From the NCBI RefSeq assembly GCF_017377795.1, contig NZ_JAFRDR010000002.1, forward strand, positions 795,223 through 859,222: a stretch of DNA of 64,000 bases. The letters run 5' to 3'. The position numbers and the translations under genes are program-made. Below are positions 27,331 through 36,522 of the stretch, in pieces. The notes under the pieces are model-generated. The model was not told where the DNA came from. It did not search any database and worked only from the letters and a program-made list of their open reading frames with translations. The first letter of the stretch is position 1. Each line of letters opens with the position of its first letter. The stretch is from Williamsia soli (GTDB taxonomy: Bacteria > Actinomycetota > Actinomycetes > Mycobacteriales > Mycobacteriaceae).

Positions 27331-27675
27331 TCAGGCAGTTGTCGCGGAGCGCAAGGCGCGGAACCCGCCGTCGACATAGTGCACGTTGGTGTAGCCCAAC
27401 GCGGCGATCCGCTGGGCGATCTGGGGTGCCTGAGAACTCACCGATACAACCGCGATCTCGGTGTCCAGGTCGTCGATCACAGGAATGCGACGCTTCGAAG
27501 ACGGGTCGAACGCTGCGAGGAGTTCGTGGGGTTCGACCACCACCGCTCCGGGCAGACTGCCCTGGTGCCGGACGACCTGAGGTCGCATGTCGACCACGAT
27601 TGCATCTCCGCGATCGCGATGCTCGGCACATTCTTGCGCCGAGATCGGATCAGCCATCATTACTGGACTCATCAC
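27331..27675 (-). CDS. Rhodanese-fold protein lacking the catalytic cysteine
   Basis: A 114-residue single rhodanese domain (AIVVDMRPQVVRHQGSLPGAVVVEP, then GYTNVHYVDGGFRALR). The active-site loop, where sulfurtransferases have Cys followed by a Gly-Arg-rich turn, reads VVSVSSQAPQIAQ and contains no Cys; the only Cys is near the N-terminus. It therefore probably cannot carry persulfide and may act as a binding or regulatory domain. An AGAGGAA ribosome site precedes the first ATG. It lies between two minus-strand helicase genes without close coupling. Confidence 0.8.
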   Translation of the reverse strand: MMSPVMMADPISAQECAEHRDRGDAIVVDMRPQVVRHQGSLPGAVVVEPHELLAAFDPSSKRRIPVIDDLDTEIAVVSVSSQAPQIAQRIAALGYTNVHYVDGGFRALRSATTA

Positions 27676-27880
27676 CGTTCCTCTTACCTGCAGCTTGTGT
27701 GCGCTCTCAGTATGTCGTTCGCCACACCCGAATTGTTACGGGAGGATGACGCCGACTCTAATTTCGCACCACGAGAATCACGCCGCGGGCGATACTACCG
27801 ATCGTCCTGGATGTTATCCACCCGGTGATCTCACAGCTCACAGCAGGTGATAAAGAGGAGTGATCTGGCCAGTTCGGACC

Positions 27881-29656
27881 CTATGGGCGGGCCCGGCCTG
27901 CAACTTTCTGTGACCCGCGGCGCTCGCGTCCGTACGACTTCCCGCCGCCGGCGCCCTTGTTGCCGTAAGACGATCGCGAGCGTGGAGCCCCGTCGTCTTT
28001 CTTGATGCCGATGGGCACGCCACCGATACGGGTACCACGAAGGCGTGTCAGCGTGTCCCGGTCGAGATTGCGTGGCAACTCGACCAGCGAGTGGTCTGCG
28101 CGGATGCTGATGTGGCCGAAATCGCCTCGCGAGAGGCCACCTTCGTTGGCGATCGCACCGACTATCGCGCCAGGGGTCACGTTGTTCTGACGACCGACGG
28201 CGAGCCGGTAGGTCGCGAACTCGGTGTCGCCGCCGCGGCCGGAACGCTCGGAACGCTCCTTGCGGTCACGATCCTTGCGCTCGCTCGCAGGCGGATCCGG
28301 CGACATCAAGAACCCGCCATCGCGCGTTTCAAGTGCGAGTGCAGCCGCGATGTCGGCCATCGTGACGTCGTTCTCTTGCGCGTAGCCCTCGATCAGCTTC
28401 CGGAACATGTCCAGGTGGTCAGAGCCCAGATTCTGGGTGATCGACTCGGCGAACTTCGTCTTGCGCTGGGCGTTCACGTCGTCGACGCTCGGCAGGCCGA
28501 TCTCGTCGAGCGGTTGGCGTGTCGCCTTCTCGATGGCGCGCAACAGGTGTCGCTCGCGCGGGGACACGAACAGCAGCGCAGTACCGGACCGGCCCGCGCG
28601 GCCGGTGCGGCCGATGCGGTGCACGTAGGCCTCTGTGTCGTGCGGGATGTCGTAGTTCAGCACGTGGGAGATGCGATCGACGTCGAGTCCGCGGGCCGCC
28701 ACGTCGGTGGCGACGAGGATGTCGACCTGACCGTTCTTGAGCTGTGCGATGGTGCGCTCACGCTGAGCCTGGGCGATGTCACCGTTGATGGCCGCCGCTG
28801 AGAACCCGCGTGAACGCAACCGTTCTGCGAGATCTTCGGTGGCCTGCTTCGTGCGGACGAAGACGATCATCGCGTCGAACTGCTCGACTTCGAGCACGCG
28901 CGTGAGAGCGTCGAGTTTGCGCTGGTGCGAAACCTGCAAGTAGCGCTGCGTGATGTTCGACGCGGTGCCCGTCTTGGCCTTCATGGTGACCTCGACGGGG
29001 TCCTTCAGATACTTCTGCGACAACCGACCGATGGTCTTCGGCATCGTCGCAGAGAACAGTGCGACCTGTTTGGTGTCCGGAGTGTCCTTGAGGATTCGTT
29101 CGACGTCCTCGGCGAAGCCCATGTTGAGCATCTCGTCGGCCTCGTCCAGCACGAGGTAGTCGAGCTCGGAGATGTCGAGCGTGCCTTTGTCGAGGTGATC
29201 GATCACGCGTCCGGGGGTGCCGACTATGATCTGTGCACCGCGCCGCAACCCTGACAACTGGACGGTGTAGCTCTGGCCGCCGTAGATCGGCAGCACCTTC
29301 ACGCCGGGCAGGTGTGCTGAGTACCGGCCGAACGCTTCGGCGACCTGCAGCGCGAGCTCACGGGTCGGCGCGAGGATCAGCGCCTTGGGCTTACGGGCGG
29401 ACGCATCGATTCCCGACAGGATGGGAACGGCGAACGCCGCGGTCTTACCCGTTCCGGTCTGCGCAAGACCGACGACGTCACGGCCCTCGAGGAGCGGCGG
29501 AATCGTCGCTGCCTGGATCGGTGACGGGGTCTCGTAGCCCACGTCTGTAAGCGCTTGGAGTACCCGGGCATCCATCCCGAGGTCTGCAAACGTGATGGTT
29601 TCTTCACTCGCAGCGGCCGCATCACTCACGGCGGCCGCATCAATACTGTCGGTCAT
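27881..29656 (-). CDS. deaD: DEAD-box ATP-dependent RNA helicase (DeaD/CsdA type)
   Basis: A 591-residue protein. A Q-motif region (TFADLGMDARVLQALTDVGYETPSPIQ) precedes Walker A AQTGTGKTAAF near 70. DEAD in YLVLDEADEMLNMGF lies near 171, followed by SAT and HRIGRTGRAGRSG. After the two RecA domains comes a DbpA-type RNA-binding region (about 480-560), then a basic Arg/Gly-rich tail. It unwinds structured RNA and probably helps ribosome assembly or mRNA decay at low temperature. A TACAGT box 8 nt before the ATG suggests a short or absent leader. Confidence 0.93.
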   Translation of the reverse strand: MTDSIDAAAVSDAAAASEETITFADLGMDARVLQALTDVGYETPSPIQAATIPPLLEGRDVVGLAQTGTGKTAAFAVPILSGIDASARKPKALILAPTRELALQVAEAFGRYSAHLPGVKVLPIYGGQSYTVQLSGLRRGAQIIVGTPGRVIDHLDKGTLDISELDYLVLDEADEMLNMGFAEDVERILKDTPDTKQVALFSATMPKTIGRLSQKYLKDPVEVTMKAKTGTASNITQRYLQVSHQRKLDALTRVLEVEQFDAMIVFVRTKQATEDLAERLRSRGFSAAAINGDIAQAQRERTIAQLKNGQVDILVATDVAARGLDVDRISHVLNYDIPHDTEAYVHRIGRTGRAGRSGTALLFVSPRERHLLRAIEKATRQPLDEIGLPSVDDVNAQRKTKFAESITQNLGSDHLDMFRKLIEGYAQENDVTMADIAAALALETRDGGFLMSPDPPASERKDRDRKERSERSGRGGDTEFATYRLAVGRQNNVTPGAIVGAIANEGGLSRGDFGHISIRADHSLVELPRNLDRDTLTRLRGTRIGGVPIGIKKDDGAPRSRSSYGNKGAGGGKSYGRERRGSQKVAGRARP

Positions 29657-29742
29657 TACTGTCCACTGTAGCCGTGAACAGCCCGAATCCGTTATTCGCA
29701 GCGTAGGGTGCCGCGGTCGGCCGTAGTGGCTTCGCAGGTCCC

Positions 29743-29756
29743 TTACTGACGAGTAA
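29743..29756. promoter_or_regulatory. Operator-like inverted repeat TTACT-gacg-AGTAA
   Basis: Perfect 5-bp arms with a 4-nt spacer. It overlaps the proposed -35 element (TTACTG, 29743-29748) of the fadD15-like gene, whose -10 would be TAATCT at 29767-29772 (18-bp spacer). A repressor sited here would block the promoter. Confidence 0.5.
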
Positions 29757-29842
29757 TGACAAAAGGTAATCTATCGCACAGTTGCCGGTGTCCGATTTGG
29801 TCAGTCACCGGTTCTCCGCATTCCATGCCGCAGGAGGCCTAC

Positions 29843-31636
29843 GTGCAAGAGATCACCGTCCCGTCCGACTTCGTTGTGCCGGACAAGGCATCCATCGTCG
29901 ATTCGATGTTGCGGCACCGCGAGGAATCACCGACCAAGGCGCTGTTCAAGCGGCGCACCGATGACGGCGCCTGGGCCGACATCAGCACCAAGGAGTTCGC
30001 CGACCTCGTCGACGCGGTGGCCAAGGGCTTCATCGCCTCCGGTATCGGCCCCGGGGACCGGGTGTCGATCCTGAGCGCCACCCGTTACGAGTGGACCGTG
30101 ATCGACTACGCCGTGTGGCGTGCCGGCGGCACCACGGTCGCCATCTACGAGACCTCGTCCTCGTCGCAGGTCCAGTACATCGTCGACAATTCGGAGACCT
30201 CACTCCTCGTGGTCGAGACCGAGGGCCAGAAGTCGGAGCACTCGCCTGCCCTCGCCGAGGCGGCGAGCCTGAAGGAGACGCTGGTCATCGATTCGGGTGC
30301 GATCGACGAACTGAAGAAGCGCGGCGAGACGATCGACGACGCGGAGCTGGACCAACGACATGCGAACACGCTGTCGAGCGACATCGCGACCCTCGTCTAC
30401 ACCTCCGGGACCACGGGTAAGCCCAAGGGCGTTGCGCTGACCCACGCCAACTTCCTGCACGAGTGCCACGCGGTGCGGGTGACGCTGGGCGACCTGATGT
30501 CCGAGGGCAGCTCCACCCTGCTGTTCCTGCCCCTGGCCCACGTCTTCGCGCGCATCATCTCCGTCGCGTCGATCGTGCACCTGGTGCAACTCGGCCACAC
30601 CACTGTCGGCCCGACGCTCATGGATGATCTCGCCGCCTTCAAGCCCAGCTATCTGCTGTCTGTGCCGCGCGTGTTCGAGAAGGTCTACAACAGCGCCAAG
30701 CAGAAGGCCGAAGACGGCGGTAAGGGCAAGATCTTCGGCAAGGCCGCCGATACCGCGATCGAGTACTCCAAGGCTCTCGAGACCCCGTCCGGCCCAGGGC
30801 TCGCACTCAAGCTCAAGCACAAGCTGTTCGACGCCCTCGTCTACTCCAAGCTGCGCGCCGCGCTCGGTGGCGAGTGCACCAGCGCGGTGTCCGGTGGCGC
30901 AGCGCTCGGCGCTCGGCTCGGGCACTTCTTCCGCGGGATCGGGATCCCGATCTACGAGGGCTACGGCCTCAGCGAGACCACCGCCGCGGTGACCGTGAAT
31001 GCCGAAGGTGCACAACGCATCGGGACGGTCGGACGGCCCATCTATGGCCAGTCGGTCGCGATCGCCGACGACGGCGAGGTCTTGCTCAAGGGACCGGTCG
31101 TGTTCGGTGGTTACTGGAAGAACGAGCAGGCGACTGCCGAAGCCCTCAAGGACGGCTGGTTCCATACCGGCGACATCGGCACGCTCGATGACGGATACCT
31201 CTCGATCACCGGACGCAAGAAAGAACTGATCGTCACCGCCGGCGGTAAGAATGTCTCGCCGGCACAGATGGAGGACGCGGTCCGCGCTCATCCACTGGTC
31301 AGCCAGGCGTTGGTCGTCGGTGACAACAAGCCGTTCATCGCGGCCCTGATCACCCTCGATCCAGAGGCCCTCCCGGGCTGGCTCGAGCGGCACGAGCTGC
31401 CCGCGGACACCTCGATCGCGGATCTGCTCGAGAACAAGGACATCCTCGCCGACATCGACGACGCCGTGAAGACTGCCAACACCCTGGTGTCCAAGGCGGA
31501 AGCGATCAAGAAGTTCCGGATCATCGACACCGACTTCACGATCGAGTCCGGAGAATTGACGCCCACGCTCAAGCTCAAGCGCAACGTCATCCACGACTCA
31601 CATGCCGACGAGATCGAGGGTCTCTACACGAAGTAG
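29843..31636 (+). CDS. fadD15: Long-chain fatty acid-CoA ligase, FadD15-like
   Basis: A 597-residue AMP-forming ligase that activates long-chain fatty acids to acyl-CoA through an acyl-adenylate. The ATP loop YTSGTTGKPKG lies near 186-196. VPRVFEKVYN, YEGYGLSETT, GWFHTGDIG near 437 and the hinge region ITGRKKELIVTAGGKN follow the long-chain family order, and the catalytic Lys region is near the C-terminus. The sequence agrees with my memory of M. tuberculosis FadD15 along its length. The GTG at 29843 is chosen because AGGAGG sits 5 nt upstream and the protein then begins QEITVP like FadD15; the frame is open further upstream but poor. Confidence 0.92.
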   Translation: MQEITVPSDFVVPDKASIVDSMLRHREESPTKALFKRRTDDGAWADISTKEFADLVDAVAKGFIASGIGPGDRVSILSATRYEWTVIDYAVWRAGGTTVAIYETSSSSQVQYIVDNSETSLLVVETEGQKSEHSPALAEAASLKETLVIDSGAIDELKKRGETIDDAELDQRHANTLSSDIATLVYTSGTTGKPKGVALTHANFLHECHAVRVTLGDLMSEGSSTLLFLPLAHVFARIISVASIVHLVQLGHTTVGPTLMDDLAAFKPSYLLSVPRVFEKVYNSAKQKAEDGGKGKIFGKAADTAIEYSKALETPSGPGLALKLKHKLFDALVYSKLRAALGGECTSAVSGGAALGARLGHFFRGIGIPIYEGYGLSETTAAVTVNAEGAQRIGTVGRPIYGQSVAIADDGEVLLKGPVVFGGYWKNEQATAEALKDGWFHTGDIGTLDDGYLSITGRKKELIVTAGGKNVSPAQMEDAVRAHPLVSQALVVGDNKPFIAALITLDPEALPGWLERHELPADTSIADLLENKDILADIDDAVKTANTLVSKAEAIKKFRIIDTDFTIESGELTPTLKLKRNVIHDSHADEIEGLYTK

Positions 31637-31653
31637 ACAAGAACCCGAAAGCG

Positions 31654-31688
31654 ACGGGAGGCAGGCCACCGCGGCCTGCCTCCCGTTT
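31654..31688 (+). terminator. Terminator after fadD15
   Basis: A perfect 14-bp stem ACGGGAGGCAGGCC/GGCCTGCCTCCCGT with a 5-nt loop and a short T-run, 17 bp after the stop codon. Confidence 0.9.
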
Positions 31689-31706
31689 CGCATTTCTGGG
31701 TTTACC

Positions 31707-31755
31707 AATGAACGTTGTTACTGTTACCGTTCGTTACATAGATCGATTGGTCTAT
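31707..31755 (+). promoter_or_regulatory. Operator-like repeats upstream of mmpL
   Basis: AATGAACG (31707-31714) and CGTTCGTT (31728-31735) form an inverted repeat with one mismatch. GTTAC is directly repeated at 31717, 31723 and 31733. A second dyad, ATAGA-8 nt-TCTAT, lies at 31738-31755. All are within 65 bp of the mmpL start, a position typical for TetR-type control of an exporter. Confidence 0.45.
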
Positions 31756-31771
31756 CGAAACGGGGGTTGAC

Positions 31772-34700
31772 ATGGCGGGCGGGTACAGCGGGACGGGTCC
31801 ACTACGAAAGTTGGGGACATGGTGCGCGCGGCATGCGTGGTGGATCGTCGCATTCTGGATCGCAGTTGTGGGAATGCTCAATATCGTTGTGCCTCAACTA
31901 GAGCAGACGGTGTCAGAGCGCTCGGCCCCCTTCCTGCCCGGCAACCTGCCGTCGGTGGACGCGCTGCGCGACATGTCCACCGACTTCGGTTCCCCGCCGT
32001 CGACCGCGGTCGGACATGTCGTACTCGCATCGGAGACCTCACTGGGCGAGGCCGAGGGCCAGTACTACAGCGAACTGGTGGACGCTCTCCTTGCCGACCG
32101 CACCGACGTGGCGTACATCCTCGACACCTACGGCAATCCGGTCACCCGCGACATCAGCGTGAGCCCGGACGGCAAGGCTCTGAACCTCATGGTGGTGGCC
32201 GAGGGTGACGTCGGCTCGACACGAGCGCACCACAGCACCCTTGGAATCCGCGAGATCATCGACTCCATCCCCAAACCTGCAGGGTTGCAAGCGTATTACA
32301 CTGGCGCCTCCCCCACCCTTGCCGACCTGTTCTCGTCCATCGACTACTCGTTGCTGATCATCACCGCGGTCTCGGTGGTCCTCATCACCGCGCTTCTGCT
32401 CCTCGCCTACCGGTCCTTCGTCACCGCACTCATACCGCTGCTCACCATCGCGATCGCATTGGCCGCGGCCCGCCCGGTGGTGTCGGCGCTCGGGATGCAC
32501 GACATGCTGCCCGTCTCCAACTTCACGATCGCATTGATGACCGCCATGGTCCTGGGCGCCGGCACCGACTACGCGATCTTTCTCGTCGCCGGATTTCACG
32601 ATGCCCGCCGCGCGAAGCAGAATTCCGACGATGCGGTGGCCACCGCAAGTGCCAAGGTGTCCGGCATTCTCATCGCCTCCGCCCTGACGATCGCCGCCGC
32701 GGCCTGCGCGATGATCTTCACCCAGGTCGGTATGTTCAAGACGGCCGGTCCGCCGACTGCCATCGGCATCGGGATCACCCTGGCCGTGTCGCTGACGCTG
32801 ACCCCGGCCTTACTTGCCATCGCCGGACGCCGCGGCCTGATCGAACCGAAACGATCCACCGAACGACGCTGGCGGCGTCTGGGTGCGCGCGTCATCCGCC
32901 GCGCCGGTCCACTGACCGCGCTGGCCCTGGCTTTTCTGCTGGGGATCTCGCTCCTGATACCGACATTCACGGTGAACTTCGACGAGAATGCAATGCAACT
33001 GCGAGATACCGGCTCGGCCAAAGGGTATGACGAGGTACTCGACCACTACGGCGTCAACGAGGTCCTTCCCGAATACCTGGTGATCCGCGCCGACCACGAT
33101 CTACGCAACACCGGAGACCTGGCAGCGCTCGAGATGGCCGCGATGTCGGTGTCCAATCTCCCCGACATCGCCTACGTGAGGTCCATCACGCGTCCTGACG
33201 GAAAACCGTTACCGGAGGCCGCAATCGGCACGCAGACGAAGATCGTGGGCGACGGTCTCGGCGACGCTCACCGGCAACTGGTCGATGCGGCACCGGAACT
33301 GCGGCGGCTCGCCACCGGCGTCACACAACTGCGCGACGGCGCGGGCGAAGCCCAGGCCCGCATGCCTGAACTCGTCGCCGGCACTCAGCAGGTGGTCGGG
33401 ATGGCCGATGGGGTATTGGCGGGATTGGAGACGGCCACTCGCATCGCGACCATCGCGTCGGACGGGCGCAGCACACTGCCCGACGGCATCGCACAGCTGT
33501 CGACGCTCACGGGCACGCTCGGCGCCCTGATCGAGTCGATCAACACCAGTGACGTGCAGACGGGCGCGGTGATCGGGCAGCTCGGCGCGGTCTTCGACCC
33601 GTTGCTCGAACCGTTGCCGGGCCCGGGCTGCGTCGCCGATCCGAATTGTCTTCGCGCGCGAACGGCCTTCGCCGAACTGGACAGGGCGACCGGTGGCAGG
33701 GCCGCCGCAGCCCTTCGGCAGAGCGCAGCCTTGGCGGGAGTCCCTGATGTGGTGTTGGCGAAGGCCCAGGCACTGTTGCCCGAACTCCAGACGGGGCTGG
33801 TGCAGCTGCAGTCGATGGTGGAGGGCCTCGGTGGGCGCACTCCGGAGCAACTACGCGCCGACCTGGACCGCCTGAGTTCCGGCGTCACCGAGTTGTCCAC
33901 CGGCATGACCACGTTGGCCGACGGGCTACGACAGGTGAAGGACGGTACGGACACCACCGTCCGGCTCACCGGACAGCTGGCCGGCGGACTCGCGCAAGCA
34001 TCTGACTATCTCGCCGAGATGAGCAAACACACCTCATACGGCCCCGGCGCCGGATTCTATCTGCCCGCGCAGGGCTTTTCCGATCCGAGGTTTGTCGAAG
34101 GCAGCAAACTCCTCATCTCCCCGAACGGCAAGACGGCTCGAATGCTCGTGGTACGCAGCATCAATCCGTACGGCGACGTCGCGTTGGACAACGTCGGCCT
34201 GATCACCGACGCCGCGCGAGCCGGGCTCAACGGGACGGTTCTCGCAGACGCGGAGGTGAGCAGCACTGGGCTGACGTCGCTGTCCGCGGACATGAACGAA
34301 CAGGTCAAACGCGACTTCGCGTTGTTCGCTTCCGTCGCTGTGCTCGCGGTGTTCCTGATCCTGGCATTACTGTTGCGAAGCCTGCTGGCACCGGCGCTGC
34401 TGGTGGGCGCGGTGGTCCTGTCATTCGGAACGGCGATCGGCACGTCAATTCTGGTGTGGCAGCACATCATCGGAATCAACCTCGACTGGTCGGTGATGCC
34501 CATCTCGTTCATGGCACTGGTTGCGGTCGGAGCGGACTACAGCATGCTGTTCGCGTCCAAGATCCGCGATGAGTCGTCCCTGGGGATGCGTCGGGGAATC
34601 GTGCGGGCGTTCGGCACCACCGGCAGCGTCATCACGACGGCGGGAATCGTGTTCGCGATCACCATGTTCGCCCTGATGAGCGGGACCGTCGTAAATCTGC

Positions 34701-34822
34701 TGCAGATCGGTTTCACCGTCGGCGTCGGACTCTTGCTCGATGTGGCCATCGTCCGGACCGTCTTGGTCCCCGCTGCCATGTCATTGCTGGGCAACCGGGT
34801 GTGGTGGCCCTCGCGAGCGTGA
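31772..34822 (+). CDS. MmpL family RND transporter
   Basis: A 1016-residue inner-membrane protein of the MmpL type. One N-terminal helix precedes a periplasmic domain, then a block of membrane helices including the proton-relay region GAGTDYAIFLVAGFHDAR near 265-285. A second large periplasmic domain (about 400-830) has coiled-coil features, followed by a second helix block with VGADYSMLFASKIRDES near 925-940. The two Asp-Tyr pairs are the expected proton-path residues. The coiled-coil domain and SPNGKTARMLVV segment resemble the MmpL4/5/10 group rather than MmpL3. It probably exports an envelope lipid or siderophore. No mmpS partner is adjacent. A GGGGG ribosome site lies just upstream of the ATG. 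Confidence 0.9.
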   Translation: MAGGYSGTGPLRKLGTWCARHAWWIVAFWIAVVGMLNIVVPQLEQTVSERSAPFLPGNLPSVDALRDMSTDFGSPPSTAVGHVVLASETSLGEAEGQYYSELVDALLADRTDVAYILDTYGNPVTRDISVSPDGKALNLMVVAEGDVGSTRAHHSTLGIREIIDSIPKPAGLQAYYTGASPTLADLFSSIDYSLLIITAVSVVLITALLLLAYRSFVTALIPLLTIAIALAAARPVVSALGMHDMLPVSNFTIALMTAMVLGAGTDYAIFLVAGFHDARRAKQNSDDAVATASAKVSGILIASALTIAAAACAMIFTQVGMFKTAGPPTAIGIGITLAVSLTLTPALLAIAGRRGLIEPKRSTERRWRRLGARVIRRAGPLTALALAFLLGISLLIPTFTVNFDENAMQLRDTGSAKGYDEVLDHYGVNEVLPEYLVIRADHDLRNTGDLAALEMAAMSVSNLPDIAYVRSITRPDGKPLPEAAIGTQTKIVGDGLGDAHRQLVDAAPELRRLATGVTQLRDGAGEAQARMPELVAGTQQVVGMADGVLAGLETATRIATIASDGRSTLPDGIAQLSTLTGTLGALIESINTSDVQTGAVIGQLGAVFDPLLEPLPGPGCVADPNCLRARTAFAELDRATGGRAAAALRQSAALAGVPDVVLAKAQALLPELQTGLVQLQSMVEGLGGRTPEQLRADLDRLSSGVTELSTGMTTLADGLRQVKDGTDTTVRLTGQLAGGLAQASDYLAEMSKHTSYGPGAGFYLPAQGFSDPRFVEGSKLLISPNGKTARMLVVRSINPYGDVALDNVGLITDAARAGLNGTVLADAEVSSTGLTSLSADMNEQVKRDFALFASVAVLAVFLILALLLRSLLAPALLVGAVVLSFGTAIGTSILVWQHIIGINLDWSVMPISFMALVAVGADYSMLFASKIRDESSLGMRRGIVRAFGTTGSVITTAGIVFAITMFALMSGTVVNLLQIGFTVGVGLLLDVAIVRTVLVPAAMSLLGNRVWWPSRA

Positions 34823-34849
34823 CAGGAACGAAAGCCTGAGGCGGGTGGG

Positions 34850-35026
34850 CTACTTCAGTATCAGGACAGCGACGACGAGAGCCAGCAATGCGACCAGGAT
34901 CAGCCACTCCCATTTGTCGCCGCGACTCTTGCGCGGCGGCGGGATGTGGTCACTCGCGGCCTTCTTCGCTGCCTGCTGGGCACGGAAACCGGCCGTCCAC
35001 GGTGGTGGCGGCGGAAAATCGCTCAC
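34850..35026 (-). CDS. Small single-pass membrane protein, 58 residues
   Basis: GTG at 35026 to TAG at 34850. The product begins with a proline-rich segment (SDFPPPPPWTAGFRAQQAA). A basic stretch PPRKSRGDKWEW follows, then one hydrophobic helix LILVALLALVVAVLILK to the end. The codon bias is that of the neighbouring genes, and GAGGAG lies 9-10 nt upstream. Proline-rich tail-anchored proteins of this kind are common and poorly characterised in Actinobacteria; it may dock in a membrane complex. It is convergent with mmpL. No function is assigned. Confidence 0.7.
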   Translation of the reverse strand: MSDFPPPPPWTAGFRAQQAAKKAASDHIPPPRKSRGDKWEWLILVALLALVVAVLILK

Positions 35027-35163
35027 TGTCTTCTACTCCTCGAACGCACTGCGTAAAACCTGCTCAGCTCTGAGCTTTTCGGTCAACGACCGATGCCGGG
35101 GTTCCGTTCCCCGCTACGGCGGCGGGGCGACCGAGATCACAGCCGAACGCACTCCAGCGCGTG

Positions 35164-36090
35164 TCAGTGCACTGAGGTTGCGGTGTCCAATACGTCACGG
35201 ACGGCGGAGGCCACCGCGGTGAGGCGGCCCCTTTCCAGTTGCCAATCCTGGTCGAATGGTTGGCGACTCAGGAGCACCACCACGAACCGGCCGTCGTCAC
35301 CGACGAGCCCCGCGCTGTGCAGGTAGCTCGTCTGATCGTCACAGCACATCCAGCCCTGCTTGGCGACGGCGATCCCGACCTGCCGTGGAGCAAGAAGCCC
35401 GAAGTCTTGCGCGAAGCCGTCGGCCGCGACGGGCGGCGCGGCGGCGAGAGCACCGATGATCAGATCTCGATCCATCCCCGGCATCGAGAGCACATGCCGA
35501 TAGACCGTCGCGAGATCGGCAGCCGTGGTCGTCATCTGCCCCCAGTACGACGGGTCGACGGGCGCAGTCGTCCCGACCAACCCGAGTCGAGCACTTACGC
35601 GTGCCGCAGCACCTTGTCCATCGAATCTCTCCCACAATTGATTCATCGCAAGGTCATCGCTCGGCCCGAGGGCGCGCCGTAGCAACTCGAGGTCTGACTC
35701 CCCCACCACGAGGGCGTCGTCTCGCCGTCTGTCGATCACGTCCACGGTCACAACGAGTTTGGCGAGCGACGCAGCAAACATGGGCACGTGTGCAGGGGTG
35801 GTGGACGCACTCACCCCGGTCGTCGTGTCGAGCACCGCTGCCTCGAGGTCGATTCCACCCTCGGCGGTCGCGCTGGCCCGCGCCGCGGCGAGCGCTGCAA
35901 ACGAGTCATCGGCTGACACAGGTCCTGATGGTGCCATCAAGAGAGAATTGGTGGGCACGGGGGCGGCGGCCCGTGCCGACCCGCACACGACAGCCCCGAC
36001 CGACGCAGCAACGAGCATCTGCGCGGCGATCAGCGACGCCGCCACGACGGTGCGTAGGGGCGGTGCAGCGGGGGAAGATCGACCGAACAT
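35164..36090 (-). CDS. Secreted serine beta-lactamase-like hydrolase
   Basis: About 308 residues. An N-terminal hydrophobic signal (RTVVAASLIAAQMLVAASVGAVV, then ARAAA) predicts export. The penicillin-interacting motifs are recognisable: SLAK (Ser-x-x-Lys) near residue 106, SDD in place of SDN near 142, and KQG in place of KTG near 242. This is the arrangement of class A beta-lactamase-like proteins of unknown substrate common in Mycobacteriales; beta-lactam hydrolysis or a peptidoglycan peptidase role are both possible. ATG 36090 is preferred because it places the signal peptide at the start; the frame is open upstream to 36273. Confidence 0.78.
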   Translation of the reverse strand: MFGRSSPAAPPLRTVVAASLIAAQMLVAASVGAVVCGSARAAAPVPTNSLLMAPSGPVSADDSFAALAAARASATAEGGIDLEAAVLDTTTGVSASTTPAHVPMFAASLAKLVVTVDVIDRRRDDALVVGESDLELLRRALGPSDDLAMNQLWERFDGQGAAARVSARLGLVGTTAPVDPSYWGQMTTTAADLATVYRHVLSMPGMDRDLIIGALAAAPPVAADGFAQDFGLLAPRQVGIAVAKQGWMCCDDQTSYLHSAGLVGDDGRFVVVLLSRQPFDQDWQLERGRLTAVASAVRDVLDTATSVH

Positions 36091-36152
36091 CGTAGGTCCA
36101 GCATCCGCCTGTCCGCTCCTTGCTGCCACTTCGCCGCCGGTGTACTTGACCA

Positions 36153-36473
36153 CTACCGGGGACCGGGCTGCTCGGCAGGCCGCAGCGCCCACCCGGGAAC
36201 CCAGTGCGTCACCTTCTCCTCGCGACCTTTTGCCGGGATCGTATAGGTCACCTTGCCGAACCACTCCCCCCATTCAGTCATGCCCCACTCGGTCAGGACC
36301 CCCAGCGTCTTCTTGCGAAATTGCAGTCCATCGGGGTGGTATGAGCCCGAATGGTGCGGCTGATAGGCGTAGAGCGTGATCAGGTCGACGGTCACCGCCA
36401 TATGGCCTACGCGGACGAACGCCGGTCGTCGCGGTTGACCGCTGTCTCCACCGATGCTCGCCGTTTTCATCAT
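36153..36473 (-). CDS. Hypothetical protein, about 106 residues
   Basis: I do not recognise a named family. The product is soluble, rich in aromatic residues and Gly, with LITLYAYQPHHSGSYHPDG, FRKKTLGVLTEWG and EWFGKVTYTIPAKGREEKV, and ends ALRPAEQPGPR. The composition and codon use look genuine. It has no signal peptide or membrane segment. The start is uncertain: tandem ATGs at 36473 and 36470 fit, an in-frame start exists at 36506, and a later Met before AVTVDLITLY is possible. It lies 62 bp upstream of the secreted hydrolase on the same strand. Confidence 0.65.
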   Translation of the reverse strand: MMKTASIGGDSGQPRRPAFVRVGHMAVTVDLITLYAYQPHHSGSYHPDGLQFRKKTLGVLTEWGMTEWGEWFGKVTYTIPAKGREEKVTHWVPGWALRPAEQPGPR

Positions 36474-36522
36474 TCGACCATACGTTCGAAGTACTGATAG
36501 TCTCAAGCGCGGCGGGGCGGCG

